Source: CAKOSP01 sp964549115
GTDB lineage: Bacteria > Bacillota_I > Bacilli_A > RF39 > UBA660
Direction of reading: 5' to 3'
Assembly (NCBI GenBank): GCA_964549115.1
Contig: CAZJTX010000007.1
Span: 1-30,858, forward strand
DNA length: 30,858 bases
Shown piece after piece: positions 15,051 through 21,638 of this stretch. The notes under the pieces are model-generated. The model did no database searches. It was not told the origin of the DNA and saw nothing but the letters and a program-made list of their open reading frames with translations. Every line of letters starts with the position of its first letter. The first letter of the stretch is position 1. Made by a program: the position numbers and the translations under genes.

Positions 15051-16340
15051 TTACTCTTTTAATAATCTATTTAGTTCAACAGCATATTCTAGAGGTAAAC
15101 TTTTTTTAAATTCTTCAACAAATCCTAGTATTAATAACTCTTTGGCGGACTCTTCACTTAATCCTTTACTTTTTAAATAAAACAATTTTTCTGCACTTAC
15201 TTTAGATATAGTTGCTTCATGTTCAATATACGAATTTTCATTTTCAGTAATATTTGTCGGATATGTATTACTAATAGATATATCATCTAACATTATTGTT
15301 TCACAATTAACTCTAGCAACACTTTTTTCAGCATCTTTTGTGATTCTAACTAACCCACGATAATTACTAATTCCACCGTGTTCTGATATTGATTTACTTA
15401 ATATATTACTTTTCGTATGCTTACCTATATGAATCATTTTAGCTCCTGCGTCTAAAATTTGATCCTCTTTAGCATAAGCTATACTTATCGAGTTTCCTTT
15501 TGAATAATCACCCTTTAATATACAAGCTGGATATTTCATTGTAATGCCACTTCCAATATTACCGTCTATCCATTCCATCTGACCTGATTCTTCAACTAAT
15601 GCACGCTTAGTTACTAAATTATAAACATCTTTAGACCAATTTTGAATTGTTATATATCTACATTTTGCGTTTTTTCCTACATATATTTCTACTACTCCGG
15701 CATGTAATGAATTAATAGCATAGTTTTTAGCGGTACATCCTTCTATATAATCTAACTCCGAGTCATCATCTACTATAATAATTGTTCGCTCAAATTGTCC
15801 TAGTGATTTAGAATCAATTCTAAAATAACTTTGCAGAGGCCTATCTAATTTAGTGTTAGGAGGTATATAAATAAAAGATCCCCCACTCCATACAGCGCCA
15901 TTTAACGCAGTAAATTTGTTTTCATCATATTTTACTAAATCATTGAAATACTTTTTAAATAAATCAGGATATAATTTTAAGGCATCATCGGTACTAGTAA
16001 ATATTACCCCATCATCGTCTTTTTTCTTCGAATATATAACTTCACTATCTAATTGGTTAGTAACTCCATGTAAGTATTCCTCTTCGGCTTTAATGACCCC
16101 TAAATTATCAAAAGTTTCTTTTACCGTACAATCAACACAACACCAATTATCGGTCATTACTTCACTTGTATCTTTATAATATAGTATTTTATCAAAATCT
16201 AATTCTATCTTAGGACCGAACTTAGGTAAATCCAAATCTAAAAAACTTTCATACGATTTAAGTCTGAAATCTAGCATCCATTTGGGTTCTTTTTTTATAT
16301 TGGAAATATTAATAATTGTATCTTTACTCAATCCTAGCAT
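15051..16340 (-). CDS. sufB: Fe-S cluster assembly scaffold SufB
   Basis: A 429-residue SufB, the scaffold subunit of the SufBCD complex on which Fe-S clusters are built with the SufC ATPase. Supporting blocks are PKWMLDFRLKSYESF near the start, AVWSGGSFIYIPPNTKLDRPLQSYFRI in the middle, EGCTAKNYAINSLHAGVVEI, then KYPACILKG, and the C-terminal signature SEHGGISNYRGLVRI...SVARVNCETIMLDD with the conserved Cys involved in cluster assembly. SufB proteins are usually 460-480 residues, so this one is slightly short at the N-terminus. I favour the ATG at 16340 because AGGAAG lies 8 nt upstream; ATG 16346 and GTG 16349 are in frame but too close to it. sufC, sufD, sufS and sufU are not next to it in this window. 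Confidence 0.93.
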   Translation of the reverse strand: MLGLSKDTIINISNIKKEPKWMLDFRLKSYESFLDLDLPKFGPKIELDFDKILYYKDTSEVMTDNWCCVDCTVKETFDNLGVIKAEEEYLHGVTNQLDSEVIYSKKKDDDGVIFTSTDDALKLYPDLFKKYFNDLVKYDENKFTALNGAVWSGGSFIYIPPNTKLDRPLQSYFRIDSKSLGQFERTIIIVDDDSELDYIEGCTAKNYAINSLHAGVVEIYVGKNAKCRYITIQNWSKDVYNLVTKRALVEESGQMEWIDGNIGSGITMKYPACILKGDYSKGNSISIAYAKEDQILDAGAKMIHIGKHTKSNILSKSISEHGGISNYRGLVRITKDAEKSVARVNCETIMLDDISISNTYPTNITENENSYIEHEATISKVSAEKLFYLKSKGLSEESAKELLILGFVEEFKKSLPLEYAVELNRLLKE

Positions 16341-16384
16341 AGCCATCACTTCCTAATAATACAATATATTCAATATAAAAACAA

Positions 16385-16413
16385 TTGAACATAATTTGTA
16401 TATTTGATATTAT
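16385..16413 (+). promoter_or_regulatory. Promoter of the tail-anchored protein gene
   Basis: TTGAAC (16385-16390), 17-nt spacer, TATTAT (16408-16413) preceded by TGA (extended -10). Confidence 0.6.
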
Positions 16414-16432
16414 TAATATACTAGGAGTCAAA

Positions 16433-17140
16433 ATGAGTAATCAAGAATATTTGGAAAAACTAAAAAATGAAAAAGAACATTTCGAATTAGAAGGCGAAAC
16501 TATTTTTGCATATCCAAATATTCAAGAATTATCTATTAACAACGAGTATTTAACATATAAAACATATCAGCTTAATATTAATGGACTAGAATTATATTTA
16601 CTTGATCCAATATTATTTAAGTTTGAGGTAAATGAAATATTATTTGTACTTAAAAACTCCGTAATTAATTTAAGACAACCTGATTTTATTGACAAGGAAA
16701 TTGAATACTTATATTACTTAGAAAAGTTAGATGAGTTAAATGATGAAAACAAACAATATATATTTAAATATATGGACGACTTTTATAAAAAACAAAACAT
16801 AGTTAAAAAGTATAACTATGACGAATTAAGAAACGAAATAAATGAAAGAATTTTGCCGATAAGTGCAGCATACTTAGACGAAGAAGATAAAACAAGCAAC
16901 TATCATAAACCCGCTGCATATTATATTAGGCATTTAGACGATGTATATAATGAAACTCAAAGGGAAACTACTAAGATGTCTTATTCTGGTCCAAGACTTG
17001 TTAGAACAGATGGTAGTATTAGAACTAACTCCTACGAAATAGATAGTTGGAGTGAAGCTGGATTTACCAACACGCTCATCCTTGTAGGAACTACACTCGC
17101 CATTGGTATAGGCTTAGCAGTATTCATGATTTTAAGATAA
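16433..17140 (+). CDS. Hypothetical tail-anchored protein
   Basis: A 235-residue protein I do not recognise. It has no signal peptide. Residues 1-about 170 are acidic and rich in Asn, Glu, Lys and Tyr, with predicted helices (for example DKEIEYLYYLEKLDELNDENKQYI). A Ser/Thr/Arg-rich stretch follows, and the last 24 residues form one membrane span (NTLILVGTTLAIGIGLAVFMIL) ending in Arg. This predicts a cytoplasmic domain tethered by its C-terminus. The ATG at 16433 is chosen because AGGAG (16423-16427) lies 5 nt before it; an in-frame ATG at 16385 lies inside the promoter. It is divergent from sufB and has its own terminator, so it stands alone. Confidence 0.75.
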   Translation: MSNQEYLEKLKNEKEHFELEGETIFAYPNIQELSINNEYLTYKTYQLNINGLELYLLDPILFKFEVNEILFVLKNSVINLRQPDFIDKEIEYLYYLEKLDELNDENKQYIFKYMDDFYKKQNIVKKYNYDELRNEINERILPISAAYLDEEDKTSNYHKPAAYYIRHLDDVYNETQRETTKMSYSGPRLVRTDGSIRTNSYEIDSWSEAGFTNTLILVGTTLAIGIGLAVFMILR

Positions 17141-17168
17141 AAAAACTGGTTATTTCAACCAGTTTTTT
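17141..17168. terminator. Bidirectional terminator
   Basis: AAAAACTGGTT (17141-17151) / AACCAGTTTTT (17157-17167) with loop ATTTC, A-rich and T-rich on opposite sides. It serves the tail-anchored gene and the convergent symporter gene. Confidence 0.88.
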
Positions 17169-18376
17169 CCTTCTACCATTCTCGCTACTAACATAGATGC
17201 GGATGAGTCTCCTACAACGTTTAATAATGTTGCTGGAGCGTCAATTATTGTCGCTACCACTGTTAGCATTAATAATGCACCACTTGGGTAACCTAACATT
17301 GTTATAATTAACATTTCTGATATAGTACCGCCACCTATAGGAACAGCCGTAATTAGTAATGTTGCAATTAAAGCAACGCCTAATATTTGTAATGTTCCTA
17401 CATTTGATCCAAATAAAGTTGCTAAGAACATAATTTTAAATACACTACCAATATTTGATCCATCTTTATGGAAGCTTGTACCTAATGAAATTGTTGTATC
17501 GGCAATATCTGCTGGTACACCAATATTTTTAGCACAATCCATATTAGCTGGAATACTTGCTGCTGATGAACAAGTTCCTAGTGCTGTAAGTGTTGATGGA
17601 ACAACATTTTTCCAAAAAGCTTTGACTCCCTTTTTACCTGCAGCAATGTATGCATACAATGTATATACAATAAAGTAGAATAAAAACGCAATAATTGTAT
17701 AATATATAAACGTTCTTAAATAACCCTCTATTACCATACTACCTAAAGTACCAACTTGTGCTGCAAAATAACAACCTAATCCTATTGGAGCATAATACAT
17801 AATTATATTAACAAATTTTAATACAACATCCATTAATGACTCTAATAACTCTGCTGTTTTCTTACCTTTTGTGCCTGCCATATTAACAGCAGATCCAAAC
17901 ATTATAGATACTACTATTAATGCAATAATGTTATCTTTTGTTAAAAGATCTTTAAAATCAGATACCGATACCGCATCAACAGTTCTTTCTAACAAGTTTA
18001 GTTCAACATCTTCTTCCACCACTGTGGTATCAAGAGTTTCTAATATTTTAGCTGTATCTGCTTTTTTAATTAATGGTACATATTTTGTTGCAACGATACC
18101 AACTAGTACTGCGACAACAGATGTAACAATAAATACAACTACTACACTTGTCAAAACCTTTCCTAACCTCTTAGGTTGTTTCATCTTTGCTAAAGATGAA
18201 GATATAGATAAAAATATTAATGGAACAATTGTAATTAAAAGTAAGTTTAGGAATAAATCACCTAATGGACTTACAATAGCGGCTTTTTCTTTAAAAATAA
18301 CACCGGCAAGTGCTCCAACAATAATTCCACCTAATAAAATTAAAGTAGATTTGTAGCTTTTTAAAACTTTTCTCAT
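17150..18376 (-). CDS. Dicarboxylate/amino acid:cation symporter (DAACS family)
   Basis: A 408-residue sodium- or proton-coupled transporter of the DAACS (GltP/SstT) family, importing an amino acid or dicarboxylate across the cytoplasmic membrane. It has about eight hydrophobic segments plus the two re-entrant loops: hairpin 1 GTCSSAASIPANMDCAKNIGVP (about residues 267-288) and the substrate/cation block ISLGTSFHKDGSNIGSVF in the next helix, corresponding to PLGATINMDG in GltP. The second re-entrant region is near ITAVPIGGGTISEMLI. The substitutions (HKDG for NMDG, and no clear Arg/Asp pair in the last helix) make the substrate uncertain; serine/threonine, cystine or dicarboxylates are all possible. 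AAGGAGG precedes the ATG. It is a single-gene unit. Confidence 0.9.
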   Translation of the reverse strand: MRKVLKSYKSTLILLGGIIVGALAGVIFKEKAAIVSPLGDLFLNLLLITIVPLIFLSISSSLAKMKQPKRLGKVLTSVVVVFIVTSVVAVLVGIVATKYVPLIKKADTAKILETLDTTVVEEDVELNLLERTVDAVSVSDFKDLLTKDNIIALIVVSIMFGSAVNMAGTKGKKTAELLESLMDVVLKFVNIIMYYAPIGLGCYFAAQVGTLGSMVIEGYLRTFIYYTIIAFLFYFIVYTLYAYIAAGKKGVKAFWKNVVPSTLTALGTCSSAASIPANMDCAKNIGVPADIADTTISLGTSFHKDGSNIGSVFKIMFLATLFGSNVGTLQILGVALIATLLITAVPIGGGTISEMLIITMLGYPSGALLMLTVVATIIDAPATLLNVVGDSSASMLVARMVEGKNWLK

Positions 18377-18432
18377 ACTTCCTCCTTCATTTATACATTA
18401 TAATATGAATACTAAACAATTATAACAATCAC

Positions 18433-18483
18433 AAATCCACACATATTTTTTGTATATTCAAAAATCCACACTTGTGGTATAAT
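18433..18483 (+). promoter_or_regulatory. Operator-like repeats and extended -10 of the Sel1 gene
   Basis: The decamer AAATCCACAC occurs twice (18433-18442 and 18462-18471), 29 bp apart. The second copy runs into the palindrome CCACA-CT-TGTGG (18466-18477), which directly abuts TATAAT (18478-18483); its TGTGG end also provides the extended TG. No good -35 box is visible, which fits a regulator-dependent or extended -10 promoter. Confidence 0.6.
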
Positions 18484-18489
18484 ATACGC

Positions 18490-20025
18490 ATGAAGAAATT
18501 TGTAAAATTAAATAATAATGATGATCATTTATCATTGGGTAATTTTTTTAGGCTTATAAAAGAAGAAACCAAAAATAAGATATCGGCGGTACAAACAGAA
18601 TTATTTTCGGTGTTATTTAAAGTTGATAACATTAACGATACCACAATAAACAATTACTGTGTTGGATACAGAACAATCGGCAACGATTACAAACAACAAT
18701 ATTTGAATTATATTAAAAAATATAAAAACGATAGCTATGTTTTACTTGATATTATTTTAAATCTAACATTTATTATGGAAGGAAATGTTTCAACGTTTGA
18801 TAATGAATTAGATAAATCAAATTACATAAACAAATCAAGTTCAGTTAAAAATTTAATAACTAAACTTTATAACATCGCTAAAAACGATAAAACAATTAAT
18901 AGTGAGACTTTAAAAAAGCTAACTGAATATAAAGATAACGATAAAATTCTTTTTGTAAGTGAGGTAATATTTTATATTGTTTTATATAAAAAACAACCTA
19001 TATATGAAAAAGATTTAAAAAAAGAAGCTATAGAACACTTTTTATATAATACAGAAATTTCAGTTAAAGAATTAGAAGATTTTTTAAATATTAAGTTTAC
19101 CGAGGGAATTAGTCATCATCATTCTTTTAAAAAACTAGTTGAAAAAAACAATCCTTATGCTGCATTTGAACTAGGCATGGAAGAATACAGAGGAAACATT
19201 ATTGGATACCCTAGATACCAGAAAAGTTATAACTACTTTTTAATAGCTGCCGAGTACAACCACCCTGCTGCCAATCATATGTTGGCTCGTTTATTAATAA
19301 ATGAATTAGTTGGAACATTAAAAGAAGAAGATTGTTTAATGGCGTATGACTATTTAAAAAAAGCTATAAAATATGGCAGTGTCGCGGCAATTAATACTCT
19401 TGGCTTAATGTATTTAAGAGGAATCCCCCCTTTAAAAAAGGATGTTAAAAAAGCCATTATTGAATTTGAAAAAGCAGCAGAGGAAGATTATGCATATGCG
19501 CTTAACAATTTAGGATTAATACATGAACAAAAGAAAAAAATGGATAAAGCCGTAGAATACTATGTTAAGAGTTCAAACACAGGAGAAAGTTGGGCTTCTA
19601 ATAAAATCGGAGAGTTATATAGAACTGGTACATATTTTGATAAAGACTTAGATAAGGCATATCATTATTATTTATTAAGTAGCGATACCGAAATATCTAA
19701 TGCTTGTTATTACAGTTATTATAATCTATCAAAATACTATTATTTAAATAAAGAGTCCAATTATTATAATAAAGAAAAAGGAATTGAACATTTAAATATA
19801 TCGTCCAAATATAATATCTTAGAGGCTAGTATAGAGTTATTATATATATACACGGATGAATATTTAATAAAAAAAGACAATTACACAAAACAATTAATAT
19901 ACTTAATCATTAATAAAATAGAGACTCATAATGATTACAATAAAGAATATAAAAAGATTATCGATGATAATCTTAATAAAATCAAAAATAAGCCTTCAAT
20001 TAATATAGATACAATAATCAATTAA
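18490..20025 (+). CDS. Sel1/TPR-repeat protein, probably leaderless
   Basis: A 511-residue cytoplasmic protein. The N-terminal 170 residues begin LGNFFRLIKEETKNKISAVQ and may include a helix-turn-helix-like segment (residues about 13-60, TTINNYCVGYRTIG), but I cannot name it. From about residue 215 there is a run of Sel1-like repeats with AAFELGMEEYRG, AANHMLARLL, AAINTLGLMYLRG, YALNNLGLIHE and ASNKIGELYRTG, the regular two-helix pattern used for protein contacts. The last 90 residues are Lys/Asn-rich. I chose the ATG at 18490, not the in-frame ATG at 18472: the -10 TATAAT ends at 18483, so transcription should start at or next to this ATG and there is no ribosome site. An adaptor or regulator role is inferred only. 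Confidence 0.82.
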   Translation: MKKFVKLNNNDDHLSLGNFFRLIKEETKNKISAVQTELFSVLFKVDNINDTTINNYCVGYRTIGNDYKQQYLNYIKKYKNDSYVLLDIILNLTFIMEGNVSTFDNELDKSNYINKSSSVKNLITKLYNIAKNDKTINSETLKKLTEYKDNDKILFVSEVIFYIVLYKKQPIYEKDLKKEAIEHFLYNTEISVKELEDFLNIKFTEGISHHHSFKKLVEKNNPYAAFELGMEEYRGNIIGYPRYQKSYNYFLIAAEYNHPAANHMLARLLINELVGTLKEEDCLMAYDYLKKAIKYGSVAAINTLGLMYLRGIPPLKKDVKKAIIEFEKAAEEDYAYALNNLGLIHEQKKKMDKAVEYYVKSSNTGESWASNKIGELYRTGTYFDKDLDKAYHYYLLSSDTEISNACYYSYYNLSKYYYLNKESNYYNKEKGIEHLNISSKYNILEASIELLYIYTDEYLIKKDNYTKQLIYLIINKIETHNDYNKEYKKIIDDNLNKIKNKPSINIDTIIN

Positions 20026-20048
20026 AAAATGACTTTAGTCATTTTTTT
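20024..20048. terminator. Bidirectional terminator
   Basis: AAAAAATGAC (20024-20033) / GTCATTTTTT (20038-20047) with loop TTTA. It lies between the convergent Sel1 and DUF308-like genes and contains both stop codons. Confidence 0.85.
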
Positions 20049-20565
20049 CATATAAGTATACACTTAGCGGATCTATTAATTCTAATATACCATGTATATA
20101 GAAGAAGAAACCTAACACTAACACCTGAACATCCGCTGTATAATAAAAATTAATTGTAGTTAAAACACCGGTTAAAATAAATAATACTAATGTAACTATT
20201 CTAATTTTCCATACTTTACTATTTCTATCATGATAATAATCACATTTTTTAAGTTTAATTAGAGACATGAATATTACCCAGATAAATAACGCAACAGCTA
20301 AATTACTAGGTGTACCAGTAATATCCATCTTATAAGCAACAATAATACCTATTATAGATGCAATACTCGTAAATAATCCTTCATAGTCTTTATCTTTATA
20401 AGTATGAACAAACTGAAGTCCGTTAATAACTGCATAAAATATTAATATAGATATTAAAATAATCTTAATATCCTCAATTGCCATGAGTGGAAAAACCATC
20501 ACAATTGCTCCGCTTATGATTAATACAATCGCTGTTATTAAATCAACTAATTGTTTTTTATTCAT
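20035..20565 (-). CDS. Small polytopic membrane protein, DUF308/HdeD-like
   Basis: A 176-residue integral membrane protein with about six hydrophobic segments (near 8-30, 33-52, 64-80, 86-103, 121-140 and 146-165). The paired-helix pattern (LIISGAIVMVFPLMAIEDIKIILISILIFYAVINGLQF..., repeated in the second half) resembles DUF308/HdeD proteins, whose function is poorly known, though HdeD is linked to acid stress in E. coli. AGGAGG lies 4 nt before the ATG. Only 14 nt separate the ATG from the encoded CCA of tRNA-Thr, so it must be transcribed through that tRNA from the promoter at 20690-20662, and tRNA 3' processing would create its mRNA 5' end. Confidence 0.7.
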   Translation of the reverse strand: MNKKQLVDLITAIVLIISGAIVMVFPLMAIEDIKIILISILIFYAVINGLQFVHTYKDKDYEGLFTSIASIIGIIVAYKMDITGTPSNLAVALFIWVIFMSLIKLKKCDYYHDRNSKVWKIRIVTLVLFILTGVLTTINFYYTADVQVLVLGFFFYIHGILELIDPLSVYLYEKND

Positions 20566-20579
20566 ATATCCTCCTAAAA

Positions 20580-20653
20580 TGGTGCCGATTAACAGAATCG
20601 AACTGTTGACTAACCCTTACCATGGGCTTATTATACCATTTAACTAAACCGGC
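20580..20653 (-). tRNA. tRNA-Thr (GGT)
   Basis: A 74-nt cloverleaf on the minus strand: acceptor GCCGGTT / AATCGGC, discriminator A, encoded CCA (20582-20580). The anticodon stem AGCCC/GGGTT encloses ATGGTAA with anticodon GGT (20621-20619). The T arm is AACAG/CTGTT. The D stem is weak (GTTA/TAAT). It is directly followed by a protein gene. Confidence 0.9.
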
Positions 20654-20661
20654 CTAAATAT

Positions 20662-20690
20662 ATTATACAAATATTTCATAATACTTTCAA
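20662..20690 (-). promoter_or_regulatory. Promoter of tRNA-Thr and the membrane protein gene
   Basis: TTGAAA (20690-20685), 17-nt spacer, TATAAT (20667-20662) on the minus strand. Transcription would start nearly at the tRNA 5' end. Confidence 0.75.
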
Positions 20691-20695
20691 GGCAT

Positions 20696-20716
20696 TAAAA
20701 AAATCACCTAAGTGAT
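20696..20716 (-). terminator. Terminator of tRNA-Leu
   Basis: ATCAC (20716-20712) / GTGAT (20707-20703) with a 4-nt loop and a seven-base T run on the minus strand. It separates tRNA-Leu from the tRNA-Thr promoter. Confidence 0.7.
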
Positions 20717-20724
20717 ATTTAAAA

Positions 20725-20814
20725 TGGTGCCCACGGCCGGAATTGAACCGGCACGAGCTATAACACCCGCAGGATTTTAAGTCCTGTGCGTCTACCTGAT
20801 TCCGCCACATGGGC
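20725..20814 (-). tRNA. tRNA-Leu (TAA)
   Basis: A 90-nt class II tRNA on the minus strand: acceptor GCCCATG / CGTGGGC with one G-U pair, long variable arm, encoded CCA (20727-20725). The anticodon stem CAGGA/TCCTG encloses CTTAAAA; anticodon TAA at 20779-20777. Confidence 0.95.
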
Positions 20815-20847
20815 AGGCACAGTCTTAAATTTCATTAAGACTAATTA

Positions 20848-20876
20848 ATTATAATATGTTTTTAGTTATTTATCAA
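20848..20876 (-). promoter_or_regulatory. Promoter of tRNA-Leu
   Basis: TTGATA (20876-20871), 17-nt spacer, TATAAT (20853-20848) on the minus strand. The pre-tRNA leader contains an 8-bp inverted repeat (AGTCTTAA 20821-20828 / TTAAGACT 20835-20842). Confidence 0.7.
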
Positions 20877-20932
20877 TACGTAACCATTATTTTCTTTGAT
20901 TTTACATTAAGCCCCTTAAATATGGGAAATAG

Positions 20933-20962
20933 TTGACATAAGTTTTTTTTATATGATATAAT
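20933..20962 (+). promoter_or_regulatory. Promoter of the Ser-fMet-Asp-Phe tRNA operon
   Basis: Consensus TTGACA (20933-20938), 18-nt spacer, TATAAT (20957-20962) with TGA before it. This is one of the strongest promoters in the window. Confidence 0.85.
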
Positions 20963-20974
20963 TTATTTGGCCAT

Positions 20975-21067
20975 GGAGGAATACCCAAGTCTGGTTGAAG
21001 GGGTCGGTCTTGAAAACCGAAAGGTCGGGCAACCGGCGCAGGGGTTCGAATCCCTTTTCCTCCGCCA
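20975..21067 (+). tRNA. tRNA-Ser (TGA)
   Basis: A 93-nt class II tRNA: acceptor GGAGGAA / TTCCTCC, discriminator G, CCA at 21065-21067, long variable arm. Anticodon loop CTTGAAA with TGA at 21011-21013. First gene of the four-tRNA operon. Confidence 0.96.
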
Positions 21068-21079
21068 GTTTTTTAATAT

Positions 21080-21157
21080 CGCGGGATGGTAGCAGTTTGG
21101 TAGCTCGTCGGGCTCATAACCCGAAGGCCGGGGGTTCAAATCCCTCTCCCGCAACCA
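21080..21157 (+). tRNA. Initiator tRNA-fMet (CAT)
   Basis: A 78-nt tRNA beginning CGCGGGA, with C1-A72 unpaired against TCCCGCA, and an anticodon stem carrying three G-C pairs (TCGGG CTCATAA CCCGA). Both are hallmarks of bacterial initiator tRNA. CCA is encoded at 21155-21157. One extra T in the D-arm (TGG-T-AGCAG) makes it one base longer than usual, giving a bulged D stem. Confidence 0.95.
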
Positions 21158-21161
21158 ATTT

Positions 21162-21237
21162 GGTCCCGTAGTGTAGCGGTTAACATGTCTGCCTGTCACG
21201 CAGAAGATCGCCGGTTCAATTCCGGTCGGGACCGCCA
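21162..21237 (+). tRNA. tRNA-Asp (GTC)
   Basis: A 76-nt cloverleaf: acceptor GGTCCCG / CGGGACC, discriminator G, CCA at 21235-21237. Anticodon loop CTGTCAC with GTC at 21195-21197. Confidence 0.96.
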
Positions 21238-21240
21238 TTA

Positions 21241-21316
<76 letters not shown>

Positions 21317-21327
21317 AATAAAAAAAT

Positions 21328-21350
21328 AGATTAAAGTTTAATCTTTTTTT
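21328..21350 (+). terminator. Terminator of the tRNA operon
   Basis: AGATTAA (21328-21334), loop AGT, TTAATCT (21338-21344), then a T run to 21350. Confidence 0.8.
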
Positions 21351-21381
21351 AATGTTTATGTTATAATTGAGTAGTGATATT

Positions 21382-21606
21382 ATGGAAGAAAAAATTTTAA
21401 AAGCGATTGAAAATATTAGACCTTATTTAAACATGGATGGTGGAGATGTTGAGTTTATCAAATATGAGGATGATTATGTATTTGTTAAACTAACTGGTAG
21501 ATGTGCTGGATGTCCTATGCAAGATGTAACTCTTAACAATATGTTATATGAGTTTATAAAAAATGAAATACCTAATTTAAAAGGTGTAATAAACGTAACT
21601 ATATAA
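21382..21606 (+). CDS. NFU/NifU C-terminal-domain Fe-S scaffold protein
   Basis: A 74-residue protein made only of the NifU C-terminal (NFU) domain, which carries or delivers 4Fe-4S clusters to apo-proteins. The family pattern is clear: IRPYLNMDGGDVEF near the start and TGRCAGCPMQDVTL with the cluster-binding CxxC (CAGC). The ATG at 21382 is preferred; the in-frame TTG at 21367 overlaps the extended -10 (TGT + TATAAT, 21362-21367). The leader would be under 10 nt, with only a weak AGTGAT ribosome match, so initiation is almost leaderless. It complements the SufB scaffold encoded 5 kb away. Confidence 0.9.
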   Translation: MEEKILKAIENIRPYLNMDGGDVEFIKYEDDYVFVKLTGRCAGCPMQDVTLNNMLYEFIKNEIPNLKGVINVTI

Positions 21607-21638
21607 AAAGAATAAGTTTTAACTTATTCTTTTTTTTC
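21605..21638. terminator. Bidirectional terminator
   Basis: AAGAATAAGT (21608-21617) / ACTTATTCTT (21622-21631) with loop TTTA and T-rich / A-rich flanks. It lies between the convergent NFU and proline-repeat genes and contains the latter's stop. Confidence 0.8.

Noticed and set aside
16350..16384. Minus-strand promoter TTGTTT, 17-nt spacer, TATTAT for sufB
   Set aside because: The -10 box would directly abut the ribosome site, so transcription would start within it; the true sufB promoter is unresolved.
17871..18356. Plus-strand 161-codon ORF opposite the symporter
   Set aside because: It is rich in Thr/Ile/Asn/Lys as expected for the antisense of membrane helices, lacks a ribosome site, and the minus strand is clearly DAACS.
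20963..21238. Minus-strand ORF of 91 codons with GIEPAIFCVTG- and RERDLNPRPSGYEPDE-like sequence
   Set aside because: It is antisense to the Ser, fMet and Asp tRNA genes; such translations are a well-known artefact of tRNA T-arms and D-arms.
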